The notes under the pieces were generated by a model that saw only the letters and a program-made list of their open reading frames with translations, did not search any database and was not told the DNA's origin. This document shows positions 1 through 7,393 of a DNA stretch of 64,000 nucleotides, piece after piece. Both the position numbers and the translations under genes were made by a program. Each line of letters begins with the position of its first letter. The first letter of the stretch is position 1. The DNA is from Clostridium sartagoforme (GTDB lineage Bacteria > Bacillota > Clostridia > Clostridiales > Clostridiaceae), in NCBI RefSeq assembly GCF_004794105.1, contig NZ_SRYR01000002.1:62001-126000 (forward strand), given 5' to 3'.

Positions 1-209
1 GAACTATTAAAGGTCAAGTCCATGCTGGAATGGGAGGAAATAAAAAAGCTATAATTTCGGCTTTTAACCTTCAACCAGAAATATTACAAATTGCAGACAT
101 TGTAACTATAGCTCCAGAGGATGGCATTAAACCTTCTTATCCAGAGCTTGCTAAAATAAAAGATAACAATATAGTGGTAGAGCCTTATTTACCAAAGAAA
201 TATATATAA
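1..209 (+). CDS. minC: Septum site-determining protein MinC, C-terminal end (partial)
   Basis: Only the last 68 codons are present; the gene begins before the window. The reading frame starts at base 3 and ends with TAA at 207-209. The peptide carries the turn-rich VHAGMGGNKKA segment and the alternating hydrophobic strands typical of the MinC C-terminal beta-helix, the part that dimerises and binds MinD. MinC is the FtsZ-antagonist of the Min division-site system. It lies directly upstream of minD and minE in the same orientation, which supports the call. The 218-bp gap to minD holds a repeated intergenic element (308-403), so minD may also have its own promoter. Confidence 0.85.
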   Translation, partial: TIKGQVHAGMGGNKKAIISAFNLQPEILQIADIVTIAPEDGIKPSYPELAKIKDNNIVVEPYLPKKYI

Positions 210-307
210 GTTTAATAATATTATACATTTTATGAAGTTAGACTTTATATCAATCATGTTTATATCAGATAAGTATTTTATCAACTTGTATAAAAAAATA
301 AATAATA

Positions 308-403
308 TATATGATTTCAATTAGGTTATTTTACCTATCAGTTCTTTTTTATTATAATTTTATAGAAATAGGATGATGTGATTTATTTATTGAAACATAT
401 ATA
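308..403 (+). repeat. 97-bp terminal-inverted-repeat element, copy A (before minD)
   Basis: One of five related copies in the window (others near 12655-12832, 22007-22104, 47473-47567 and 56028-56120). The left end reads ATATGATTTCAATT and the right end TTATTGAAACATATAT, which are near inverse complements. The middle contains TATAATTTTATAGA, which recurs in copies C and D. This copy ends 25 bp before the minD start codon, so it may supply or modify the minD promoter. Confidence 0.6.
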
Positions 404-427
404 GATAAGTGTTGGAGGGATAATAAA

Positions 428-1222
428 ATGGGAATTTCTATAGTAATTACATCAGGTAAAGGTGGAGTTGGAAAGACAACAACTACTGCAAACATCGGAA
501 CTGCATTAGCTGCTTTAAATAAAAAAGTAGTAGTAGTAGATGGAGATACTGGTCTTAGAAATTTAGATGTCTTAATGGGACTTGAAAATAGAATAGTTTA
601 TACATTATCAGATGTTATTGAAAACAGATGTAGATTAAAACAAGCATTAATAAAGGATAAAAGATATCAAAATCTTTGTCTATTACCAACAGCTCAAACT
701 AAAGATAAAGATGATATAAGACCGCAAGATATGCTTAAAATAGTAAATCAGCTTAAAGAGGATTTTGACTACATACTTATTGATTGTCCTGCTGGAATTG
801 AACAAGGATTTGAAAATTCAGTAGTAGGAGCAGACAAGGCTGTAGTTGTAGTAAACCCAGAAATTACTTCAGTTAGAGATGCTGATAGAGTTATTGGTAA
901 GTTAGATGCTAAAGGTTTAGATGATCATTCAGTAATTATAAACAGATTAAACTATGAAATGACTCAAAGAGGAGATATGTTAGATATCTCTGACATTATA
1001 GAAACATTATCAATAGAGTTACTTGGAGTAGTTCCTGATGATAAGAATATCACAGTATCTACTAATAAGGGTGAGCCTATAGTATTAGATGAAAAGTCTG
1101 TATCTGGGCAAGCTTTTAGAAATATAGCTAGAAGATTAACTGGAGAAGAAGTGCCACTAATGGATTTAAAAACTGGTGGAGAAGGATTCTTCGCATCATT
1201 AAAAAAATTATTTAAACGTTAG
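428..1222 (+). CDS. minD: Septum site-determining ATPase MinD
   Basis: ParA/MinD-family ATPase of 264 aa that binds the membrane with ATP, recruits MinC and is released by MinE. A deviant Walker A motif with the signature lysine (GKGGVGKT) is at residues 10-17, the DGDTGLRNLD motif is near 38-47, and the switch II segment DCPAG is near 119-123. The last dozen residues (GFFASLKKLFKR) form the amphipathic membrane-targeting helix. GGAGG at about 415-419 precedes the ATG. It lies between minC and minE, with minE 17 bp downstream. Length and motifs are normal for the family. Confidence 0.97.
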   Translation: MGISIVITSGKGGVGKTTTTANIGTALAALNKKVVVVDGDTGLRNLDVLMGLENRIVYTLSDVIENRCRLKQALIKDKRYQNLCLLPTAQTKDKDDIRPQDMLKIVNQLKEDFDYILIDCPAGIEQGFENSVVGADKAVVVVNPEITSVRDADRVIGKLDAKGLDDHSVIINRLNYEMTQRGDMLDISDIIETLSIELLGVVPDDKNITVSTNKGEPIVLDEKSVSGQAFRNIARRLTGEEVPLMDLKTGGEGFFASLKKLFKR

Positions 1223-1239
1223 TAAAGGGGGAGAGAGAG

Positions 1240-1503
1240 GTGGATTTTTTTAAGAAATTTTCCAATAAACAAACACCTAAAGATGTTGCTAAAGATAGAT
1301 TAAAACTAATATTAATACATGATAGAGGGGATTTACCTCATGAAACCCTTGATAAAATAAGAGCAGAGATATTAGAGGTATTATCTAAATATATAGAAAT
1401 AGATATTGATGATGTTGAATTAACAGTAAGCAAGAGTGAAAATGTAGACGGAAACAACCCTGCTCTTGTAGCTAATATTCCTATTAAAAATATCAAAAAT
1501 TAA
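1240..1503 (+). CDS. minE: Cell division topological specificity factor MinE
   Basis: An 87-aa protein that stimulates the MinD ATPase and restricts MinCD away from mid-cell. It has an N-terminal amphipathic helix (MDFFKKF), then the MinD-contact stretch containing AKDRLKLILIHDR near residues 17-29, and a C-terminal dimerisation domain with alternating strands. The start is GTG at 1240, preceded by AAAGGGGGAGAG. MinE is present in clostridia but absent from Bacillus, where DivIVA/MinJ does this job. It is co-transcribed with minD and followed by a clear terminator at 1551-1578. Confidence 0.95.
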   Translation: MDFFKKFSNKQTPKDVAKDRLKLILIHDRGDLPHETLDKIRAEILEVLSKYIEIDIDDVELTVSKSENVDGNNPALVANIPIKNIKN

Positions 1504-1518
1504 TTAAGAATTAAGGGA

Positions 1519-1537
1519 GTAATTTGTTTTAAATTAC
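1519..1537. repeat. GTAATTT/AAATTAC hairpin module
   Basis: An inverted repeat of 7-bp arms, GTAATTT (1519-1525) and AAATTAC (1531-1537). It is related to the exact 19-mer GTAATTTGGAACAAATTAC found at 17231-17249 and 41490-41508. Confidence 0.5.
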
Positions 1538-1550
1538 AGAAATTAATAAG

Positions 1551-1578
1551 AGACTCAGCTTAGGCTGAGTTTTTCTTT
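1551..1578 (+). terminator. Rho-independent terminator after minE
   Basis: Perfect 7-bp stem ACTCAGC/GCTGAGT (1553-1559 with 1564-1570), 4-nt loop, followed by five T residues. It closes the min operon. Confidence 0.85.
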
Positions 1579-1761
1579 AAGCAAAAGTAATATTAATTTT
1601 TTGTTTTTAATTAATTTATATATAAGTTAAAGAGAAAGCCTAGAATATGAATAATTAATAATTTCTTAAATTTTTGTTATTCATAGAAGATAATATGGAG
1701 AAACATAAGTTTTTTGGATATAATAAACCTAGGATCAAAAATGGAGGTGAGTGTTTAGGAT

Positions 1762-2898
1762 ATGTTTCCATTATCTAATTTTAAGATAGATTTAAAGCAG
1801 TTAAAAGAAATAGACAAGGTAATGCTACTTTCTATGATATCATTAATGATATTTGGAATAGTAAATATATACTATGCAAGTAACGTTGAATATGGGACCC
1901 TATTTTTAAAGAGACAAGCAATTTGGTTTGTAGTATGCTTAGTAGCATTATATTTTGTAGTAGCAATTGATTATACATTACTAAAATCTTATACGCCTCT
2001 TTTTTATTGGGGATCTATTGCATTATTAATAGTAACGATGTTTATTGGTACGGACATAAATGGTGCAAGAGGGTGGATAAGACTTGGTCCGTTATCCTTT
2101 CAACCAGCAGAATTAGCAAAAATAGCAACAATAATGATGCTAGGTAAAGTTTTAGAAGAAATGGACGGAACTATAAATGAACTTAAGAATTTCTTTAAGA
2201 TGGCTTTTTATGCAATAGTTCCAGCTGTATTTATAGTAATTCAACCTGATATGGGTATGACTATGGTTTTATTCTTTATAGTTGTAGGAATATTCTTTAT
2301 TGCAGGGCTAGATATTAAGATAATAGGTGGAGGATTGCTATCATTACTTGTAGCAGTTATAATAGTTTGGAATTCAGGTTTAATTCAAGATTATCAAAAG
2401 AAAAGAATAACATCTTTCTTAAATCCTGAATCTGATACTTCTCAAGCGGGATATCAGCTAAGACAATCACTTATAAGTATAGGGAATGGTGGAATATTAG
2501 GAATACAAGGAAACTCAGTAACTAAGGAAACCTCAGTGGGATATGCACCACAATATGTTCCTGAAGTTCAAACAGACTTTATATTTGCAAGTATTGCAGA
2601 GCAATTTGGATTTGTAGGAGCTGCAATCTTACTGTTACTATATGGATTATTAATTTCTAAAATGATTGCAATAGGAAGAACATCAAAAGATACTTTTGGA
2701 TCAATAATATGCATAGGATTAGCGTCTTATTTCCTATTTGCATTGTTACAAAATATAGGTATGACTATAGGACTTATGCCTATAACAGGAATAACTCTTC
2801 CACTTCTAAGCTATGGAGGAAGTTCATTATTAACTACAGTTATGTCTATAGGTTTAGTTATGAACGTTGGAATGAGAAGAAAGAAAATCTATTTCTAG
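1762..2898 (+). CDS. rodA: SEDS-family peptidoglycan glycosyltransferase RodA
   Basis: A 378-aa polytopic membrane protein (about ten helices) of the RodA/FtsW/SpoVE family. These proteins polymerise lipid II into glycan strands with a partner class B PBP. Family landmarks are GARGWIRLGPLSFQPAELAKI near residues 98-118, QPDMGMTMV near 158-166, the VQTDFIFASIAEQFG segment near 268-282 containing the catalytic aspartate, and LPLLSYGGSSLL near 343-354. The ATG at 1762 has GGAGGTGAG upstream. Its place next to minCDE suggests RodA rather than FtsW or SpoVE, but the sub-family is an inference. Confidence 0.9.
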   Translation: MFPLSNFKIDLKQLKEIDKVMLLSMISLMIFGIVNIYYASNVEYGTLFLKRQAIWFVVCLVALYFVVAIDYTLLKSYTPLFYWGSIALLIVTMFIGTDINGARGWIRLGPLSFQPAELAKIATIMMLGKVLEEMDGTINELKNFFKMAFYAIVPAVFIVIQPDMGMTMVLFFIVVGIFFIAGLDIKIIGGGLLSLLVAVIIVWNSGLIQDYQKKRITSFLNPESDTSQAGYQLRQSLISIGNGGILGIQGNSVTKETSVGYAPQYVPEVQTDFIFASIAEQFGFVGAAILLLLYGLLISKMIAIGRTSKDTFGSIICIGLASYFLFALLQNIGMTIGLMPITGITLPLLSYGGSSLLTTVMSIGLVMNVGMRRKKIYF

Positions 2899-3060
2899 AG
2901 AAATAAATAATTAGAAATTAAGTAATGAAAGAATTAAAGAAAGATTTTTTCCATTGGTATAAAAAAGTGATTTCAAGTAATGGAGCAGATTTAGATTAGA
3001 AATAATAACTCCTAAGAAAATAAATCGCTTTTATAAATAGAATTTTAGAACAATATAAAA

Positions 3061-3096
3061 TAGAAACTCGGTTTAGATTGAGTTTCTATTTTTTCT
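3061..3096 (+). terminator. Terminator after rodA
   Basis: Stem TAGAAACTC/GAGTTTCTA (3061-3069 with 3080-3088) followed by a T-rich tract. It lies between the convergent rodA and ROK kinase genes and could act in both directions. Confidence 0.75.
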
Positions 3097-3138
3097 CATT
3101 ATTAAATAAAATAATAAATTATGTTATTACCGTGAAAT

Positions 3139-4113
3139 TTATTTTTCTTTTCTCCTGTGGTTGCTTGCATAAATTGCAGCACCTAGCATTCCGGATGAAT
3201 CCCCTAGGGATGCTATTACAATCTCACAAGTATCATTTGAAATTTGTAATGCATGAGTATCTACAATTTTTCTTGCGCTTTTTAACAATCTCTCACCAGC
3301 TGCAGCCATTCCTCCGCCAATAATAATGCATTCTGGATTATATAAATTTATAACATTAGCCAGCCCATAACCTAAAAGTTCTCCCGTTTCATAAAAAGTA
3401 TCTATAGCTACCTTGTCGCCTTTATCAAAAGCGTCAGATACCATTTTGGCAGTAATTTTATCATAATCACCTTGTACCCAGTCATGAATTACACTAGTAT
3501 TTCCATTTTGTAATTTCTCTTTTAATGTTCTTAACATACCAATGGCAGACACATATCTACCTAAACATCCATAACTTCCACAACGACAAGGTCGCCCTGA
3601 ACGATACATATTCATATGCCCGATTTCTCCTACACTTCCAGTAGTACCGTATAATACATGTCCATCTATTATAACACCTGACCCTAATCCAGTGCCTAAA
3701 GTTATAAGAACAACGTTGCTTTTGCCTTTTCCTTCCCCATAATACCATTCTCCATATAAATTCATCCGTACATCATTATCAATAAATGTAGGAATTTTCA
3801 ATTTGGTTTCAAACCATTGTGATACATGGACATTTTCCCACTTTGAAAAATTGGGAGAAAATTTTGATATTCCTGTTTTAGTATCCAATAATCCAGGAAC
3901 CCCAATTCCCATACATAGTATTTCGCTTGCATAAATTCTAGAGCTTTTTAATAATTCTTCAATACTATTTAACATTCTTGATAAAACAACATCAGAACCT
4001 TTATCAGCATGTGTTTGCACTCTGTGTTCTGATATTTTTTCAAAATTAGTATTAAATATAGCAGATTTTATGTTTGTACCACCTAAATCTATACCAATAT
4101 AATAATTATTCAT
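3139..4113 (-). CDS. ROK-family sugar kinase (glucokinase-like)
   Basis: A 324-aa ROK protein that probably phosphorylates glucose or a related hexose with ATP in the cytoplasm. The phosphate-binding motif GIDLGGTNIK lies near residues 6-15, the ROK zinc-binding cluster CRCGSYGCLG near 173-182, and the catalytic DND motif is seen as FIDNDVRMN. The start at 4113 is chosen because AAAGGAGAT sits 7 bp before it; an upstream in-frame ATG at 4152 has no ribosome site. There is no DNA-binding domain, so this is a kinase rather than a NagC/XylR-type regulator. Substrate is not determined by sequence. Confidence 0.85.
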   Translation of the reverse strand: MNNYYIGIDLGGTNIKSAIFNTNFEKISEHRVQTHADKGSDVVLSRMLNSIEELLKSSRIYASEILCMGIGVPGLLDTKTGISKFSPNFSKWENVHVSQWFETKLKIPTFIDNDVRMNLYGEWYYGEGKGKSNVVLITLGTGLGSGVIIDGHVLYGTTGSVGEIGHMNMYRSGRPCRCGSYGCLGRYVSAIGMLRTLKEKLQNGNTSVIHDWVQGDYDKITAKMVSDAFDKGDKVAIDTFYETGELLGYGLANVINLYNPECIIIGGGMAAAGERLLKSARKIVDTHALQISNDTCEIVIASLGDSSGMLGAAIYASNHRRKEK

Positions 4114-4294
4114 ATGGATTATCTCCTTTAGATTCCTATTTATAACTAGCATATAATAAACAACTAACTTATATTCACTTACATTTGAGCGTTACTAATA
4201 TACTTATTACACCATATTTGTTTTTTTGCGTATTTTCATATATCGCATTAGTGAGTATGAAATTATATGAATGCATGTCGATATTTTTATTGAA

Positions 4295-4798
4295 CTACAA
4301 TAGCTTCTTCATTTTTGCTCTATATATGTCAACTTCTTTATGATAGTCCATTAAAAAGCCATCGTCCTTAACAAAGTTTTTAAAGCCAATTGATTCTCCC
4401 TTTAAGCGTGGGAATAATGAAAAGTGCAAGTGATTTCTTTTGCCATCACACAATGTAGACATATATACTTTTTCTGCACCTATGATTTCTTTATGCAACT
4501 TTATTATTGCATTTGATACTTTCAATATGTGAGTACCTAATTCAAGGGGCATTTCAGAAATATCCTCATAATGAGCTTTTGAAACTATCGTTGTTTGTCC
4601 AGTAGACCTTGGGAACCTTTCAAATTGACATCTAACTTTATCATCTTCATAAATAATTAAACCTTCACTTGGAAATATCTCGTCTGTTTCGAAGTTATAA
4701 CACCCAAAACATATTCCTTGTTCTTGCAATTCTTTTATTCTTCTAGCCCTTTGTTTTAATTGTGCTTTTTCACTTTCAGATAATACTTTGATATACAA
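4295..4798 (-). CDS. HIT-like (histidine triad superfamily) protein
   Basis: A 167-aa soluble protein. A CFGC pair near residues 30-33 and a C-terminal NHLHFSLFPRL segment recall the HIT/GalT fold (H-x-H-x-H). Here the third histidine position is serine, so it is a divergent member, and nucleotide hydrolysis or transfer is only an inference. Translation begins at TTG (4796-4798) with GGAGGG 6 bp upstream, inside the end of the preceding gene. It is translationally linked to the 171-aa exported protein that ends at 4800. Confidence 0.55.
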   Translation of the reverse strand: MYIKVLSESEKAQLKQRARRIKELQEQGICFGCYNFETDEIFPSEGLIIYEDDKVRCQFERFPRSTGQTTIVSKAHYEDISEMPLELGTHILKVSNAIIKLHKEIIGAEKVYMSTLCDGKRNHLHFSLFPRLKGESIGFKNFVKDDGFLMDYHKEVDIYRAKMKKLL

Positions 4799-4799
4799 A

Positions 4800-5315
4800 T
4801 TAATCCCTCCATAATTTTATATAATGCAATTTACCCATTTCTTCTAGGAAGTCTTCAATAGCATGAATTATTTCTTTTTTACTTATAGTAGATCCAGTTC
4901 CATAATAGGGACGAAGTCTTTGAATTAATATATCAGTTGAACGAGTTATAGTGTTTAAATCTTCAATAGTTTCTTTATTTAGATTATTATATTTCAACTC
5001 TTTCATTAGATTATCTGATAAATAATAAAAACTATTACTATATATTCCACTTCCTGTAAGGAATATATAAGCACTGTCTAATACAGTCTCTAGTGCATAT
5101 ATATTACTAATTAAATCATTTGAATCATGAATAAAAGATTTTTCTGATCTAGACTGTTCTGTAAGGAAATAAATAGAATTATTCGTATTGACTGCTATAG
5201 ATAGAATTTTATCAGAGTAGTTGTTTAATCGTTCATTGCTAAATTCTATATATTTATAAATAGGAACTGATAAAATTACTATTAGTACTGTGCATATGCT
5301 TATTATTTTTTTCAT
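4800..5315 (-). CDS. Small exported or membrane-anchored protein of unknown function
   Basis: A 171-aa protein with one N-terminal hydrophobic segment (residues 3-20) and no lipobox, so it is a signal anchor or uncleaved signal. The remaining 150 residues look mainly helical and extracytoplasmic, with no motif I recognise. It is the first gene of a two-gene reverse-strand unit with the HIT-like protein; its stop codon is separated from that gene's TTG start by a single base. GGGATAATATCC precedes the ATG, giving a modest ribosome site. Confidence 0.65.
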   Translation of the reverse strand: MKKIISICTVLIVILSVPIYKYIEFSNERLNNYSDKILSIAVNTNNSIYFLTEQSRSEKSFIHDSNDLISNIYALETVLDSAYIFLTGSGIYSNSFYYLSDNLMKELKYNNLNKETIEDLNTITRSTDILIQRLRPYYGTGSTISKKEIIHAIEDFLEEMGKLHYIKLWRD

Positions 5316-5503
5316 GGATATTATCCCTTCTATATGTTTAAATTTATTAAAAACTGATTTATATTTTTCATATAAGTTTTTACTAACAAAGTATTAAGTG
5401 TTTATATGAACTAATTATAGCAATTTTTACAATAATATACTATTTAGTTTTCTAAGAACGATTTACTATTTATTTTAAATTCTCCATATTTTAATACAAA
5501 GTA

Positions 5504-5590
5504 TTAGATATATATTATATATAAGGTGATTTATAGCTTGTGGCGGAGGATAGTGAAATTTAAAAACTAGAAAAAATATTAAATATCTAA
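5504..5590. repeat. Hairpin element P1 (degenerate conserved-loop family)
   Basis: Arms TTAGATAT (5504-5511) and ATATCTAA (5583-5590) enclose GGTGATTTATAGCTTGTGG at 5525-5543. This resembles the loop of element P2 at 5657-5735, with most differences being transitions. The distal part of the loop has drifted. Confidence 0.5.
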
Positions 5591-5593
5591 TAT

Positions 5594-5620
5594 AGAAATT
5601 CAGCTCGTCTGAATTTTTTC
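5594..5620 (+). terminator. Terminator-like hairpin
   Basis: Stem AAATTCAG/CTGAATTT (5596-5603 with 5609-5616), 5-nt loop CTCGT, then a T run. No gene on the plus strand immediately precedes it; it may belong to element P1 or terminate a short transcript. Confidence 0.6.
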
Positions 5621-5656
5621 CTTTAGTAGGCGAAGTTACCTAGGAATTATTTATCA

Positions 5657-5735
5657 CATGGGGATTATATATATTATGTGAAGGGTGACTTGGAGCTTGC
5701 GACGGAACCTGAGCATAATATATATAATCCCCATG
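5657..5735. repeat. Hairpin element P2: perfect 22-bp inverted repeat with conserved 35-nt loop
   Basis: The arms at 5657-5678 and 5714-5735 are perfect inverse complements over 22 bp. The 35-nt loop, read on the minus strand, contains GCTCCAAGTC and TCGCA. It matches the 35-nt loop of element P3 (52435-52469) at 23 of 35 positions, although the two stems are unrelated in sequence. Confidence 0.75.
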
Positions 5736-5814
5736 AGGTATAATTCAATCCCAATTCTGCATAGATTTAATAGAGAAAAATATTATAGATTATTGATAGT
5801 AGGGAGAGAGGTGT

Positions 5815-6252
5815 ATGGTAAATCATTATAGTGAAGCTTATAGTGATTATTACAAAAGGATAAGAGGGAAGGTCAAAGAAAAGGATAATAAAAAAGAGAA
5901 GCTATTTTCTAGTAGAAATGATATATACCCTAATACTTCTAATGTGCGTAATTATAGTTATAGAGCGGGGACTTATGGTATGAAACAAGAGAAGAAGAAG
6001 TTTAAATATATAGATATATTTATAGCTAGGCTTATAATTACATTTTTATTATCTTTGGGAGTATTTACTTTAAAGGTATTACCTAATGAAGAAGCAAAAG
6101 CCATATATAGTACTATAAAGACTGAGGTTAATAGAACTTATGATTATAGTAAGATTTTAGATAAGGCTGAAGCTATAGGTATTAATTATAAGTGGGTATT
6201 TAATATATTTGAAGATAAATACCAGGATTTGAAAAGTGATTTAAAGTTATAA
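5815..6252 (+). CDS. Single-pass membrane protein, possible SpoIVFA-like partner without a LytM domain
   Basis: A 145-aa protein with a charged, tyrosine-rich cytoplasmic N terminus (about 1-65), one transmembrane helix near 68-88 and about 55 extracytoplasmic residues. It lies 63 bp upstream of an M50 protease gene resembling spoIVFB. In related genomes that position is taken by a SpoIVFA-type anchor carrying a LytM/M23 peptidase domain. No such domain is present here, so the SpoIVFA link rests on position and topology only. The ribosome site GGGAGAGAGGTGT is strong. Confidence 0.6.
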   Translation: MVNHYSEAYSDYYKRIRGKVKEKDNKKEKLFSSRNDIYPNTSNVRNYSYRAGTYGMKQEKKKFKYIDIFIARLIITFLLSLGVFTLKVLPNEEAKAIYSTIKTEVNRTYDYSKILDKAEAIGINYKWVFNIFEDKYQDLKSDLKL

Positions 6253-6315
6253 AAGAAATATTTAAGAAATAGAAGGTGATTATATAGTGGTGTAGCAATT
6301 AATAGGGAGATATAA

Positions 6316-7209
6316 ATGAAAAAAGACGTAAAAAAAATATTAGCAGAAATAGTATTAATATTATTAATAAGCAGTTATAACAGTATGTTTGGGCTTGCTT
6401 TTGTATGGGTGCTTTTGCATGAATTAACACATATTTTTATAGCTCATATATATGGATGTAAATTTTATAATATAAATTTTCATATTTTTGGATTAAATGC
6501 AGAGCTGGGAGATATTAATTCCCTTAAGGAAAGGGAGAAGGTTATAGTGTATTTTTCAGGTGCGCTATTTAATATTGTATCTGCAATAATTCTTTATTTT
6601 TTAAATATTAGATTTAATAATAATTTTATTGAGACAAGTATTAATTTAAACATAGGGTTAGCTGTATTTAACCTATTACCTGCTTATCCATTAGATGGAT
6701 CTAGGATATTAGAGATACTTTTAACTAAAAAGATTTTATTTAAAAAAGCTCAAAAAATAATAAGTATAATCAGTTATATAGTATCAGGATTATTTATTAG
6801 TATAGGAATTTTAAGTTATATATTTCTACATAGTTTAAACTTCAGTATTTTCATTGGTGCTGGAATTATAATATATATTACTAGAATGGAAGCTCATACT
6901 TCAATGTATATAACTATGGGTAACATAGTTAAAAAAAGAAATAAAATTTTAAAAAATAAATATATAGAAAATAAGACAATATCAGTTTATTACAAGCAAG
7001 GTCTTGTTAATGTATTAGCTTTAGTAGATAGGAATAAGTTTAATACTTTTTATATTTTAGATGATGATATGAAACTTATTTATATATTAAATGAAGATGA
7101 ATTAATTGATGCATTGAAAAACTACGGTAATATGACTTTAGAGGAATATGTAAAACAAAATCCTAATGTTACTAAAAGTGGGTTGAATAACAGTGGATAT
7201 AAATCTTAG
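6316..7209 (+). CDS. spoIVFB: M50-family site-2 metalloprotease, SpoIVFB-like
   Basis: A 297-aa intramembrane zinc protease. HELTH at residues 35-39 supplies two zinc ligands and the catalytic glutamate, and the third ligand lies in PAYPLDGSR (Asp127). Four to six hydrophobic segments occupy residues 10-195. The C-terminal 100 residues form a soluble domain resembling the CBS region of SpoIVFB, which in Bacillus cleaves pro-sigma-K in the mother cell. Clostridial orthologues sit in this same rodA-to-radical-SAM neighbourhood. The role in sporulation is inferred from family and context. Confidence 0.8.
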   Translation: MKKDVKKILAEIVLILLISSYNSMFGLAFVWVLLHELTHIFIAHIYGCKFYNINFHIFGLNAELGDINSLKEREKVIVYFSGALFNIVSAIILYFLNIRFNNNFIETSINLNIGLAVFNLLPAYPLDGSRILEILLTKKILFKKAQKIISIISYIVSGLFISIGILSYIFLHSLNFSIFIGAGIIIYITRMEAHTSMYITMGNIVKKRNKILKNKYIENKTISVYYKQGLVNVLALVDRNKFNTFYILDDDMKLIYILNEDELIDALKNYGNMTLEEYVKQNPNVTKSGLNNSGYKS

Positions 7210-7260
7210 TAATAGATTTACCTTTAGATTTATATATGCTAGAATAGTAAAGATAAAGAT

Positions 7261-7366
7261 ATAGGTGCTGTCGCACAAGGTAAAATGAATAATGAAGAAT
7301 GTAAAATTAAATAAATAGTTCTACATTCTCCATTTTTGATTTTGAGCTGTTGGTGACAGCGCCTAT
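7261..7366. repeat. gctgtcg-type miniature hairpin element, copy 1
   Basis: Terminal inverted repeats ATAGGTGCTGTCGCAC (from 7261) and GTGACAGCGCCTAT (ending 7366) enclose a second, weaker inverted repeat (AGAATGTA with TACATTCT). The whole 106-bp unit can fold into one long hairpin. A second copy is at 44978-45069, and a left-end remnant is near 17172-17190. Confidence 0.7.
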
Positions 7367-7393
7367 TTAAATTCCGTTATAGGAGGAAGATGT

